A program made the position numbers and the translations under genes. Below the pieces are notes generated by a model that did no database searches, had not been told where the DNA came from, and saw nothing but the letters and a program-made list of their open reading frames with translations. This document shows, piece after piece, positions 1-7,173 of a stretch of 30,571 bases of DNA. Positions within the stretch are counted from its first letter, which is position 1; the number at the start of each line of letters is the position of its first letter. The DNA is taken from NCBI GenBank assembly GCA_045531285.1, contig JAZSDT010000034.1, forward strand, positions 1-30,571, written 5' to 3'. The DNA is from RGIG6353 sp045531285 (GTDB taxonomy: Bacteria > Bacillota > Clostridia > Oscillospirales > SIG627).

Positions 1-372
1 CTTAATAGCACCTGTGTAACCGTGACCCTTTGATGTACCTGTTACATCTATCTTGTCACCTGCTGCAAAAATATCAGCCTTGATTTCGTCGCCTACATTG
101 TAGTTAGCAGCATCTTCGAGTCTGAACTCCTTAAGATGACGCTTGAGAGTGATGTTAGCCTTCTTGAAGTGGCCCTTGATAGGCTGAGTTACCTTTCTTT
201 CAGCAACTTCTTCAAAACCGAGCTGAACTGCATCATATCCATCTGTTTCAGCAGTCTTCTTCTGTACTACGGGACAGGGACCTGCTTCGATGATGGTTAC
301 GGGAATTACTTCACCGCTTTCGAGGAAGATCTGTGTCATACCGATCTTCTTACCGATAATACCTTTTTTCAT
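1..372 (-). CDS. rplC: 50S ribosomal protein L3 (3' part outside window)
   Basis: Only the first ~124 codons are in the window; the rest lies beyond position 1. The protein begins MKKGIIGKKIGMTQIFLESG, the hallmark L3 N-terminus, and continues with VIPVTIIEAGPCPVVQKKT and a GTSKGHGYTG-type stretch near the window edge, which is the conserved loop that reaches toward the peptidyl-transferase centre. L3 is an early-binding 23S rRNA protein of the large subunit. The ATG at 370-372 is preceded by a strong SD (attaggaggac on the minus strand). It follows rpsJ by 61 bp on the same strand, the standard S10-operon order, and is presumably driven by the promoter at 1059-1087. No sign of disruption in the visible part. 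Confidence 0.97.
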   Translation of the reverse strand, partial: MKKGIIGKKIGMTQIFLESGEVIPVTIIEAGPCPVVQKKTAETDGYDAVQLGFEEVAERKVTQPIKGHFKKANITLKRHLKEFRLEDAANYNVGDEIKADIFAAGDKIDVTGTSKGHGYTGAIK

Positions 373-433
373 TTTGTCCTCCTAATTATTGGTTGAGCTT
401 TCTGCCCAACATGACTAGTTTTGTTTGCCTTAA

Positions 434-745
434 TTAAAATACCTTAAGTTCGATTTCAACGCCGGCGGGAAGTTCAAGACTTGTGAGTGCCTCAACAGCA
501 GCCTTAGACGGCTTGATAACGTCAATAAGTCTCTTGTGAGTACGCATCTCAAACTGCTCACGGGAATCCTTGTACTTGTGTACAGCACGAAGAATTGTTA
601 CCACTTCCTTCTCAGTGGGCAACGGAATGGGACCTGAAACCTGAGCGCCAAAACGCTTTGCAGTCTCTACAATCTTTTCCGCTGACTGATCGATGAGTGT
701 GTGGTCGTAAGCCTTAAGTCTTACACGAATCTTTTCGTTTGCCAT
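434..745 (-). CDS. rpsJ: 30S ribosomal protein S10
   Basis: 103 aa, the normal S10 length. The protein starts MANEKIRVRLKAYDHTLIDQ and contains the S10 signature GPIPLPTEK and the RTHKRLIDVI stretch. S10 binds the 30S head and, in bacteria, also serves as NusE in transcription antitermination; both roles are family knowledge. The ATG at 743-745 has a strong SD (taaggaggcaaaa). It is the first gene of the S10 operon here and is followed by rplC. Upstream lies a long structured leader (746-~1052) and a consensus-like promoter, so regulation through the leader is likely but not shown. Confidence 0.98.
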   Translation of the reverse strand: MANEKIRVRLKAYDHTLIDQSAEKIVETAKRFGAQVSGPIPLPTEKEVVTILRAVHKYKDSREQFEMRTHKRLIDVIKPSKAAVEALTSLELPAGVEIELKVF

Positions 746-1052
746 GATTTTTGCCTCCTTAAAAAATTGTTGGTTTTTTGGGAGCAGAAACTTAACACCG
801 CCCCGGGTGTTTCATCGACACCCTTTACAAAAGGATTTTGAAGAAGCTCCAAAATCCACAGGCGTACCTCACCCATTGGAAAGTGAGGTCCCGACCTCGC
901 TGCAACTCGGCATACTGCCACTATATATATAATGGTAGAAAACCTAAACGAAATCGGATTATGTCAGTTGTACTGTCGCCCGTTTGTCGGACATACTCTG
1001 CGGAAATTCCCTACCTCACGGTAGCAACCTCCCGCTTCTTCGCATATCAAGC
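746..1052 (-). promoter_or_regulatory. Structured 5' leader of the S10 operon (candidate r-protein leader)
   Basis: About 300 nt separate the predicted transcription start (~1052) from rpsJ, and no gene fits here. On the minus-strand RNA, in order, I see: a CUACC-GUGA-GGUAG hairpin with a GNRA-type tetraloop (1024-1011); a 7-bp helix GUAUGUC/GACA(G)UAC with one bulged G around an inner stem (996-970); GAGGUC/GACCUC (898-885); CCUCAC/GUGAGG (888-867), which shares its CCUC with the previous stem; GGAUUUUG/CAAAAUCC (857-833); and GGGUGU/ACACCC (823-805). No U-tract follows the last hairpin, so if regulatory it is more likely translational or antitermination-type. Which protein binds is unknown. 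Confidence 0.6.
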
Positions 1053-1058
1053 TCTGAT

Positions 1059-1087
1059 AGTATAATATATATTGTAAATTTTTGCAA
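1059..1087 (-). promoter_or_regulatory. Sigma-A-type promoter for the S10 operon
   Basis: Minus strand: -35 TTGCAA (1087-1082), 17-bp spacer, -10 TATACT (1064-1059). Predicted start near 1052. It sits in AT-rich sequence upstream of the structured leader and points toward rpsJ. Confidence 0.7.
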
Positions 1088-1199
1088 CTAATTTTTGAAA
1101 TTATTTACAAATTGTTCACAATTATTTTTGACTTCACGGAGCTTACTTATGCATTATATCACTTTTTTATTTGTTTTGCAAGCGGTTTTATTTTTTCTA

Positions 1200-1228
1200 T
1201 TGACAAAAAACGCGAGTTAAGGTATAAT
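1200..1228 (+). promoter_or_regulatory. Consensus sigma-A promoter for the lipoprotein gene
   Basis: TTGACA at 1200-1205, a 17-bp spacer and TATAAT at 1223-1228: a perfect match to both consensus hexamers at optimal spacing. The gene starts 54 bp downstream, with an aaggaga SD at 1268-1274. Confidence 0.85.
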
Positions 1229-1282
1229 TGATATGTTAATGAATTTCGGCTTTGCCGCGAATAATACAAGGAGAATATTATA

Positions 1283-1723
1283 ATGAAGAAAATCACGTTT
1301 TTATTACTTGCTATTCTTGCTCTTGCTGCTATGGTTCTTACTTCTTGTTCCGCAAAAACTGTTACCGTTCGCGTACTTGACGGTGAAGGAACGGTAATCT
1401 GTGACGAGACAGTTGAACTCGGCGCTGAAAACCCCAACTCGATTCAGGGCGAAAACTTCTATGCTCTTGACTGTCTTGAGGCAGCACTTACTCAGGCAGG
1501 AATTGAATACTACGTAAACAAGGAAGACCCCGAAGCTTTCGTTGTTACAAACGTTGGCGACATTGCTTCCGACAAGACCAATCAGTTCGTATACTACAGA
1601 AAAGACAACGCCAAGAGCGAGTTCGTAGACAAGACAGGTCTTACAGCTCAGCACGACGAAATGGAAGGCGGAGAGATTCTGGAATTCAGATACGAGTCTA
1701 TTGAGGAAACAGAGGCTAAATAA
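1283..1723 (+). CDS. Small lipoprotein, DUF4430-like
   Basis: 146 aa. The N-terminus is a lipoprotein signal: MKK, a hydrophobic run (residues 4-18), then lipobox L19-T-S-C22, so Cys22 should be lipidated after cleavage and the protein anchored on the outer face of the membrane. The mature part starts TVTVRVLDGEGTV and continues with ALDCLEAALTQAGIEYYVN and a YYRKDN-type strand. This order resembles the DUF4430 fold (transcobalamin C-terminal-like, often found in secreted Firmicute proteins), but I cannot confirm it. The tail is acidic (ESIEETEAK). It has its own consensus promoter and a terminator right after the stop, so it is monocistronic. Function unknown; ligand binding at the cell surface is an inference. 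Confidence 0.85.
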   Translation: MKKITFLLLAILALAAMVLTSCSAKTVTVRVLDGEGTVICDETVELGAENPNSIQGENFYALDCLEAALTQAGIEYYVNKEDPEAFVVTNVGDIASDKTNQFVYYRKDNAKSEFVDKTGLTAQHDEMEGGEILEFRYESIEETEAK

Positions 1724-1729
1724 GTTTTC

Positions 1730-1768
1730 AAGGCAGTAAAACGAAGTTTTTACTGCCTTTTAATTTTT
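1730..1768 (+). terminator. Rho-independent terminator after the lipoprotein gene
   Basis: 12-bp stem AAGGCAGTAAAA (1730-1741) paired with TTTTACTGCCTT (1748-1759), followed by a T-rich tract (ttaattttta). It starts 7 bp past the stop codon. Confidence 0.85.
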
Positions 1769-1776
1769 ATAAACTG

Positions 1777-1805
1777 TTGTATTTTTCAAAGTTCTTTGAT
1801 ATAAT
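1777..1805 (+). promoter_or_regulatory. Promoter for the phosphohexomutase gene
   Basis: Perfect -10 TATAAT at 1800-1805 with an extended TGn just upstream (1797-1799). The -35 is weaker (TTGTAT, 1777-1782) at 17-bp spacing. The gene starts 42 bp downstream. Confidence 0.7.
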
Positions 1806-1847
1806 ATGTGATGTACAGTAAAGCAAACTAATCATAGGAGAACATAC

Positions 1848-3590
1848 ATGAAATTTATAAGCGACAATTCCCTTACAAAAAACGAAGTATTAGCCATTGC
1901 CAAATCCAATCTTGCAGAATGGCAGGCAAAGGCTGTGAAATGTCCCGGTGACAGCGAGTTTATCAACTCCCTTGACGACGACGGAATAGTACGTAACTTT
2001 GCCAAGGTGATAGGCTTCGGCACGGCAGGTCTGAGAGGCAAGATGCTCCCCGGCAGCGCCAATATGAACTGTGAGACCGTTGCTCTTGCAACCTTTGCTC
2101 TGGCTCAAACCGTTCTTGAAGCAGGAGGAGCTGAAAACGGCGTTGTTATCGCCTGCGACAGCAGAAATAATTCCGAGCTTTATTCAGAGCTCTCTGCGTC
2201 CGTTCTTGCGGCGTCCGGAATAAAGGTGTATATTTTCGATTCCCTCCGTCCCACACCCGAGCTTTCCTTTGCAATAAGGTATCTTGGATGTAAGGCGGGT
2301 ATCAACGTTACCGCTTCTCACAACACCAAGGAATACAACGGCTACAAGGTTTACTGGGAGGACGGCGCTCAGCTTCCCCCCGTTGAAGCAAAGAAGGTTG
2401 CCGACAAATTCTTGACCTTGGATTTCTGGAGCATTCCTAAAATCGATTATGAATCGGGAGTAAAGGAAGGCAAAATTACGGTTATCGGCAAAGAGGTTGA
2501 CAAGGCATATCTTGAAAACGTACTTGCCCAGTCCCCTTCCCCCGATATGATAAAGGATAACGCAGACAAAATAAAAATTTTATACACGCCCCTTCACGGT
2601 GCAGGCTACCGTCTGGCTCCCGAAGCACTGGAGGCGGCAGGCTTTAAGTGTGTAAAGACTGTTGACGCTCAGGCAAAGCCTGACGGAAACTTCCCTACCG
2701 TCGAGAGACCGAACCCCCAGTTCATTGCGGCTTTCAATGAGGCGATTGCCGTATCGGAGGGATATGACGTAATAATAGCAACCGACCCCGATGCAGACAG
2801 AATGGGTATTGCTCTTAAAAACAAAGATGGAAAATTTGAGGCACTTACAGGTAATCAAATCGCACTTGTTCTCATAAACTATATAATAAAGGCAAAAACT
2901 AAAAACAACACTATGCCCAAAAATCCCGCAATGGTAAAATCCATCGTTTCCTCAAAGCTTGCTTCCGTTATCTGCGAGAAAAACGGAATTAAGATGTTTG
3001 ACGTATACACGGGCTTTAAATACATCGGAGAGAAAATAAAGGAATTTGAAGAGACAGGCTCTCACAATTTCATATTCGGCTTCGAAGAATCCTACGGATA
3101 TCTTACAGGAACCTACGCAAGAGACAAGGACGGCATAGTAGCGGCACTCCTTGCATCAGAGGCGGCACTTGACGCAAAGCTGAACGGCAAGACTCTCTTT
3201 GAGGTACTTGACAGCATTTACGCCGAATACGGCTTCTGGGGTGAGTATTGGGGAGAAACAATTATTACAGCGCCCAATTTCACCGAGGTCATGGCTGACA
3301 TTATGAAAAAGCTGAGAACTCAGCCCCCTGCGGAAATTGCAGGATTGAAGGTGGCAAAGATTGCCGACTATTCTACGGCAACTCTCAGAAACGTTTTGAC
3401 AGGAGATAGCGAAGCTCTTCCCTTTGCTCCCGAAAACGTGCTGACTTATATACTTGAGGACGAAAGCAGTATAACTGTACGTCCATCGGGCACAGAGCCG
3501 AAAATTAAGCTCTACTACTTCATCTCCTCCGACAACAAGGAAGAGAGTATAAAGAAGCTCAATGAATTCAAGGAATTTTTCAATTTCTAA
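1848..3590 (+). CDS. pgcA: Phospho-sugar mutase (phosphoglucomutase/phosphomannomutase family)
   Basis: 580 aa, the usual length of the Firmicute PgcA-type alpha-D-phosphohexomutases, which interconvert hexose 1- and 6-phosphates and feed glycolipid, teichoic acid and polysaccharide synthesis. All four family sites are visible: the active-site loop TASHN with the phospho-acceptor Ser157, the metal-binding loop DPDADR (313-318), the sugar-recognition loop GFEES (411-415) and the C-terminal phosphate-binding RPSGTEPK (545-552). The residue after TASHN is Thr (TASHNTKEYNG) where Pro is commonest in relatives; this should be tolerated. The ATG is preceded by ataggag. It has its own promoter. Gluco- versus manno-specificity cannot be read from sequence alone, so the symbol follows the B. 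subtilis counterpart. Confidence 0.93.
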   Translation: MKFISDNSLTKNEVLAIAKSNLAEWQAKAVKCPGDSEFINSLDDDGIVRNFAKVIGFGTAGLRGKMLPGSANMNCETVALATFALAQTVLEAGGAENGVVIACDSRNNSELYSELSASVLAASGIKVYIFDSLRPTPELSFAIRYLGCKAGINVTASHNTKEYNGYKVYWEDGAQLPPVEAKKVADKFLTLDFWSIPKIDYESGVKEGKITVIGKEVDKAYLENVLAQSPSPDMIKDNADKIKILYTPLHGAGYRLAPEALEAAGFKCVKTVDAQAKPDGNFPTVERPNPQFIAAFNEAIAVSEGYDVIIATDPDADRMGIALKNKDGKFEALTGNQIALVLINYIIKAKTKNNTMPKNPAMVKSIVSSKLASVICEKNGIKMFDVYTGFKYIGEKIKEFEETGSHNFIFGFEESYGYLTGTYARDKDGIVAALLASEAALDAKLNGKTLFEVLDSIYAEYGFWGEYWGETIITAPNFTEVMADIMKKLRTQPPAEIAGLKVAKIADYSTATLRNVLTGDSEALPFAPENVLTYILEDESSITVRPSGTEPKIKLYYFISSDNKEESIKKLNEFKEFFNF

Positions 3591-3597
3591 AAAGCTC

Positions 3598-3626
3598 TTG
3601 ACTACAGGACAAAAATAGTGTAATAT
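3598..3626 (+). promoter_or_regulatory. Promoter for the DUF1292 gene
   Basis: TTGACT at 3598-3603, 17-bp spacer, TAATAT at 3621-3626, with a strong SD (caggagga, 3651-3658) before the ATG at 3666. The -35 starts 8 bp after the upstream stop codon, and no hairpin terminator lies between the two genes. Confidence 0.7.
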
Positions 3627-3665
3627 ATAGGTGTACGAAAACGATAATTACAGGAGGACATAAAA

Positions 3666-3977
3666 ATGGCAGAAATGAATGACTTTGAAGCTGATATTCT
3701 CACACTTACAGACGAAGACGGTGTTGAAAAGGATTTCGCTGTTATAGGTGATATGGAGCTTGACGGAAACAATTATCTTGCTCTCGTTCCCAACGATGAA
3801 GAGGGAGACGAATTTGTTATCCTTAAGCTTGCTGTAGACGAGGACGGAAACGAGATGCTCGTTACCATTGACGACGATGATGAATTCGACAAGGTAGCCG
3901 ATGCATTCGAGGATCAGCTCATGGAAGAATGTGACCATGACGGCTGTGACTGTGATTGCGACAACTGCGACAAGTAA
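3666..3977 (+). CDS. DUF1292 protein with a Cys/Asp-rich C-terminal tail
   Basis: 103 aa, very acidic. Residues ~8-85 match the pattern of DUF1292 (YrzB-like) proteins: LTLTDEDGVEKDFAVI, then NYLALVP, then EFVILKL and an acidic DEDGNEMLVTIDDDDEF loop. These are small cytosolic Firmicute proteins of unknown function, often near yrrK/yrzL-type genes. What is unusual is the last ~15 residues, CDHDGCDCDCDNCDK, where five Cys alternate with Asp and His and look able to bind metal. It has its own promoter and SD. The structured RNA at 4000-4193 starts just after its stop codon. Confidence 0.9.
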   Translation: MAEMNDFEADILTLTDEDGVEKDFAVIGDMELDGNNYLALVPNDEEGDEFVILKLAVDEDGNEMLVTIDDDDEFDKVADAFEDQLMEECDHDGCDCDCDNCDK

Positions 3978-3999
3978 GTCAAAGACGTAGCTAACATAT

Positions 4000-4193
4000 T
4001 TTTCCTGCCCTTCTCGTGATATCTGTCATATAAACCCACAAAAAGAAAATGGATTCCCCTACTCGAAGCAGGTGCAGACCTCCCGTGCTGTCTCGAACAG
4101 CTACGGACGTTGGGAGCAAAAATGTCAGAGAGCGGAAACCGCCCTTGCTAAAGCAGGGTTTTCATCTGCAGATACACGGCTCGCGCGGGAAAG
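4000..4193 (+). ncRNA. ssrS: 6S RNA
   Basis: About 194 nt, the usual 6S size. The ends form a closing stem: TTTCCTGC (from 4001) pairs with GCGGGAAA (ending ~4192), then CGTG-A-TATCTGT (4014-4025) pairs with GCAGATA-CACG (4168-4178) with a single bulged A. Inside are single-stranded flanks that resemble the 6S central bubble, including ACCCACA near 4036 (compare ACCACA in E. coli 6S), and an apical arm with CUCCC/GGGAG closing a GCUGU-ACAGC hairpin (4078-4119). On the 3' side GCGG-AAA-CCGC and a CCC..GGG hairpin follow. 6S RNA mimics an open promoter and sequesters sigma-70-type RNA polymerase in stationary phase. I found no convincing promoter just upstream; it may be transcribed from within or before the DUF1292 gene. 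Call made from architecture, not from a covariance search. Confidence 0.75.
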
Positions 4194-4214
4194 GACGTTA
4201 AAAATTTTAAGTGT

Positions 4215-4257
4215 AATTGCCCAAGTGTTCTTAAGGACACTTGGGCAATTTTATTGG
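4215..4257 (+). terminator. Strong terminator downstream of the 6S RNA
   Basis: 16-bp stem AATTGCCCAAGTGTTC (4215-4230), loop TTAA, GGACACTTGGGCAATT (4235-4250), then TTATT. It lies ~22 nt past the RNA's closing stem and ends that transcript on the plus strand. Confidence 0.85.
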
Positions 4258-4261
4258 TATA

Positions 4262-4297
4262 ACCGAACTTGTTATCGCAAGATAAGTCCTTTTCGGT
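4262..4297. other. Nested hairpin between the two terminators
   Basis: Outer stem ACCGAA (4262-4267)/TTCGGT (4292-4297), inner stem TTATC/GATAA closed by a GCAA tetraloop. A T-rich stretch follows on the plus side. It could be a backup terminator or a small structured RNA end; nothing else fits here. Confidence 0.35.
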
Positions 4298-4330
4298 CTA
4301 ATTTTCCTTTGTCGCCGAGAATACATAAAC

Positions 4331-4364
4331 GAAAACGAGGCGCCTTCCTTACGAAAGGTGCCTC
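4331..4364 (-). terminator. Terminator of the SLH-protein gene
   Basis: Minus strand: GAGGCACCTT/AAGGCGCCTC stem (4364-4337) with one G-U pair and a short loop, followed by CGTTTTC (4336-4331). It lies ~70 bp past the stop codon of the gene at 4438-5466. Confidence 0.75.
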
Positions 4365-4437
4365 AATAATCTGTTAGATTTTTAAGCTGCCCGGCAACCG
4401 TGTCGGAATATCACCAACACTACGGTAGGCTCGACGC

Positions 4438-5466
4438 TTATTCTTCGGGCTTAACTCCGAAATCAGCAGGTCTCTTGCCCCAACCGAATTCAGCCTTTGC
4501 TTCGTCTGAAATCTTGGAAGAGGTAATCTTACCGATTTCATAAGTATCCATAGCGGTAGGAACTCTGATCATAACCATGAAGCTCAATTGCTCACTACCT
4601 GTAATGGAGCTGTTTGTAATGTCTATTGCAATTACGTATCTGAAGTAGGGGTCTGAATCTACAACCTTTATAGAGTTGGTGCTTGTGCTGTAGGAGCTTG
4701 TAAGAGACTCGATAGCCGCAGTTTCAGCAAAGCTCTTTGCAGCCTTCTCGATAGATACCTTATATCTGTTGTAAATAGCCTCATCCTCTGCAGTGGGCTT
4801 ATCAACCTCGATGGGCTTAGAAATAGAGAAGCTCTGTCTGTTTTCCTTAACCATCATTCTTGCAAGAATAACAGCAACCTCACTTCTCTTGATGTTAGAA
4901 GTGGGAGCACAGTTGTGGTCAGCATCAACACCGCCAACGATACCGGCTCTGTAAAGCTTGTAAACTGCTGCGGCATACGCTGCATCCATCTTTACATCGG
5001 GAATTGAATCATCGGGAACGCTGTTTGTCTGTGCAAGTGCTTCATCGGGAAGTGCCTTTGCGAATATTTCCATATATCCCGATCTTGTAGCAAGTGCCTT
5101 GTAATCGTATTCCTTTGAAATAATACCGTTTGTCTTACAGTATTCAACGTATGTGTCATACCAATTTGCAGTACCGTTTGTAAGAGTAACTGCCTTTGTT
5201 GTGTAAAGCTGATGCATACAAGCGGCAAGCTTGATTGCCTCTGCATAGCTCATATTTTCGTCAGGCTTGTATGTATCGGGGCTGTCCTTACCGTTAACAA
5301 GTCCAAGCTCGTATGCGGTCTTAACTCCATCGTAATACCATCCTTCAGGAACGTCCTTGAAAGGAAGCTTAGCAGGAGCTGTAGCTGTGATAAGTGTCTC
5401 TGCCATTACAGCAATGGGCTGAATGCAAAGAAGCAATGCGAGTGCGAAAATTAATAACTTTTTCAT
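4438..5466 (-). CDS. Secreted SLH-domain protein
   Basis: 342 aa. The N-terminus MKKLLIFALALLLCIQPIAVMA is a Sec signal peptide with likely cleavage near residue 22. Three S-layer-homology repeats follow: FKDVPEGWYYDGVKTAYELG (~36-85), a degenerate one around ANWYDTYVEYCKTNGI (~98-145), and DAAYAAAVYKLYRAGIVGG ending EVAVILARMM (~157-206). SLH domains anchor proteins to pyruvylated secondary wall polymer. The C-terminal ~120 residues (from about 225) are a separate domain with beta-strand character (YFRYVIAIDI, LSFMVMIRVP) that I do not recognise. The ATG has an acggaggtc SD. It has its own TTGACA promoter and its own terminator. Surface role is an inference from the anchor. Confidence 0.88.
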   Translation of the reverse strand: MKKLLIFALALLLCIQPIAVMAETLITATAPAKLPFKDVPEGWYYDGVKTAYELGLVNGKDSPDTYKPDENMSYAEAIKLAACMHQLYTTKAVTLTNGTANWYDTYVEYCKTNGIISKEYDYKALATRSGYMEIFAKALPDEALAQTNSVPDDSIPDVKMDAAYAAAVYKLYRAGIVGGVDADHNCAPTSNIKRSEVAVILARMMVKENRQSFSISKPIEVDKPTAEDEAIYNRYKVSIEKAAKSFAETAAIESLTSSYSTSTNSIKVVDSDPYFRYVIAIDITNSSITGSEQLSFMVMIRVPTAMDTYEIGKITSSKISDEAKAEFGWGKRPADFGVKPEE

Positions 5467-5494
5467 TTTGACCTCCGTAAAATTAAGTTATAAT

Positions 5495-5523
5495 ATTTTA
5501 TCATACTCCGGTTTGTTTGTCAA
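5495..5523 (-). promoter_or_regulatory. Promoter for the SLH-protein gene
   Basis: Minus strand: TTGACA (5523-5518), 17-bp spacer, TAAAAT (5500-5495). It lies 28 bp upstream of the ATG and just past the end of the DUF1846 gene. Confidence 0.8.
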
Positions 5524-5545
5524 CTGTTTTCCACTGATATAAATA

Positions 5546-7033
5546 CTATCTTCTGTGATAAAGCTTCTTGGTCTGATACTTAGGCTCACAGGTGAGATTG
5601 AGTCCAAGCTTCTGGAAAACGTTTTCATCAACTCTGGAGAGAATGACCGTAGAATGCGCTTCACAGTTGCGAAGCTTTGGTATCTGTTCCATTGCAAGTG
5701 CAGCGGTTTTATCCGTAACGGCGCTGATGGACAGAGCAATAAGGATCTCATCAATATGCAATCTTGGATTGTGATTTCCAAGCGCGTTTATTTTAAGCTC
5801 CTGTATCGGCTCAATAACCGTTGGTGAAATAAGAGTCACGTCGTGAGAAATGTTGGCAAGCGCCTTAAGTGCATTGAGTATAGCCGCCGCTGATGCTCCA
5901 AGTAAGGATGACGTCTTTCCGTCCACAATGCTTCCGTCGGGAAGCTCAATTGCAACCGCGGGTGCGCCGGTATCCTCTGCACGCTTGATCGCTACGTCAA
6001 CAATAGGTCTTGATTCCTTGGTGATGCCAAGCTTATTCATAATAAGCTCAAGACGTTTAACCTCGGATTCCTCGGACATACCCTGTCTCACAGAGGAAAG
6101 TGCGTTGTAATAACGTCTGAGTATCTCCTGACAGGACGCTTCACAAACAGCCTTGTCATCGAAGATGCAATTACCCGCCATATTCACTCCCATATCGGTA
6201 GGGCTCTTATAGGGCGATACACCCAGGATCCTTTCGAGCATTGCGTTAAGCACAGGGAATATTTCTATATCTCTGTTATAGTTTACGGTAGTTTCCCCAT
6301 ACGCTTCAAGGTGGAAGGGGTCTATCATATTCATATCGTTAAGGTCGGCGGTCGCCGCCTCGTATGCAAGATTGACAGGATGGCTGAGGGGAAGGTTCCA
6401 CACCGGGAAGGTCTCGAACTTAGCGTAGCCCGACCTGATGCCTCGCTTATGGTCGTGATAGAGCTGAGAAAGACAGGTAGCCATTTTTCCGCTTCCCGGA
6501 CCGGGTGCGGTAACGACAACAAGTGAACGCTCCGTTTCGATATAATCATTCATACCAAAGCCGTTATCGCTGACAATAAGAGGAATATCCGACGGATAAT
6601 CGGGGATAATGTAATGTCTGTAGGATTTGATGTCCAATGATGCCAGTCTCTTTTCAAATGCACAAGCAGCAGGCTGTGAGTTAAAGTGAGTAATAACTAC
6701 ACTGCCCACGTAGAGACCTATTCCGCGAAAGGCGTCAATAAGACGGAGAGCGTCAAGGTCATAGGTTATGCCAAGGTCTCCCCTTCTCTTATTCTTTTCG
6801 ATTGCATCGGCACTGATGACAATAACTATTTCGGCACTGTCCTTAAGCTCCAGAAGCATATTCACCTTGCTGTCGGGCTTAAAGCCGGGCAGTACACGGG
6901 ATGCATGGAAATCGTCAAAAAGCTTTCCTCCGAATTCAAGATAAAGCTTTCCTCCAAAAAGGTCTATGCGGTCCCTTATGCTCTGCGATTGCATTGCAAT
7001 ATACTTATCGTTGTCAAATCCTATCTTATGCAT
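5546..7033 (-). CDS. UPF0371 / DUF1846 family protein
   Basis: 495 aa, the normal length for this family, found widely in Firmicutes and Actinobacteria. It begins MHKIGFDNDKYIAMQSQSIR, the typical family N-terminus, followed by FGGKLYLEFGGKLFDDFHAS and RVLPGF. A P-loop-like VVVTAPGPGSGKMATCLSQL (GPGSGK at 178-183) is visible, although the family is not a standard kinase. LGVNMAGN-like and DGKTSSLLGASAAAILNALK stretches are also family features. The function is not established; a crystal structure of a streptococcal member exists, as I recall, but without a clear activity. The SD ggaggaagt precedes the ATG. The 5' UTR carries a terminator-like hairpin (see separate entry), so expression may be attenuated. 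Confidence 0.9.
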   Translation of the reverse strand: MHKIGFDNDKYIAMQSQSIRDRIDLFGGKLYLEFGGKLFDDFHASRVLPGFKPDSKVNMLLELKDSAEIVIVISADAIEKNKRRGDLGITYDLDALRLIDAFRGIGLYVGSVVITHFNSQPAACAFEKRLASLDIKSYRHYIIPDYPSDIPLIVSDNGFGMNDYIETERSLVVVTAPGPGSGKMATCLSQLYHDHKRGIRSGYAKFETFPVWNLPLSHPVNLAYEAATADLNDMNMIDPFHLEAYGETTVNYNRDIEIFPVLNAMLERILGVSPYKSPTDMGVNMAGNCIFDDKAVCEASCQEILRRYYNALSSVRQGMSEESEVKRLELIMNKLGITKESRPIVDVAIKRAEDTGAPAVAIELPDGSIVDGKTSSLLGASAAAILNALKALANISHDVTLISPTVIEPIQELKINALGNHNPRLHIDEILIALSISAVTDKTAALAMEQIPKLRNCEAHSTVILSRVDENVFQKLGLNLTCEPKYQTKKLYHRR

Positions 7034-7052
7034 ACTTCCTCCAAAATCAAAA

Positions 7053-7073
7053 GCATCTCCCGTTGGGAGACGC
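7053..7073 (-). terminator. Terminator-like hairpin in the 5' UTR of the DUF1846 gene
   Basis: Minus strand: GCGTCTCCC-AAC-GGGAGATGC, nine pairs including one G-U, then TTTTGATTTT running into the SD. On the plus strand the same sites would make an A-C mismatch, so the hairpin suits the minus transcript. It lies between the promoter (7102-7130) and the ATG (7033), an arrangement expected of an attenuator. Confidence 0.6.
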
Positions 7074-7101
7074 TCAGATTACCTTACATGGTGCCCTATA
7101 T

Positions 7102-7130
7102 ACTATAGCACTTTTAAAGTAAAATTGCAA
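7102..7130 (-). promoter_or_regulatory. Promoter for the DUF1846 gene
   Basis: Minus strand: TTGCAA (7130-7125), 17-bp spacer, TATAGT (7107-7102). Predicted start near 7095, about 60 nt upstream of the ATG. Confidence 0.65.
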
Positions 7131-7173
7131 TATGTAAAATGGCACAAATTTAGTAAAGTTTTTTCGACACTTT

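Noticed and set aside
721..921. Small open frames on both strands in the S10 leader.
   Set aside because: No SD, low-quality sequence, and the region is better explained by RNA structure.
4072..4377. Open frame of 101 codons on the plus strand.
   Set aside because: It runs through the 6S RNA, its terminator and the SLH-gene terminator, so it is very unlikely to be translated.
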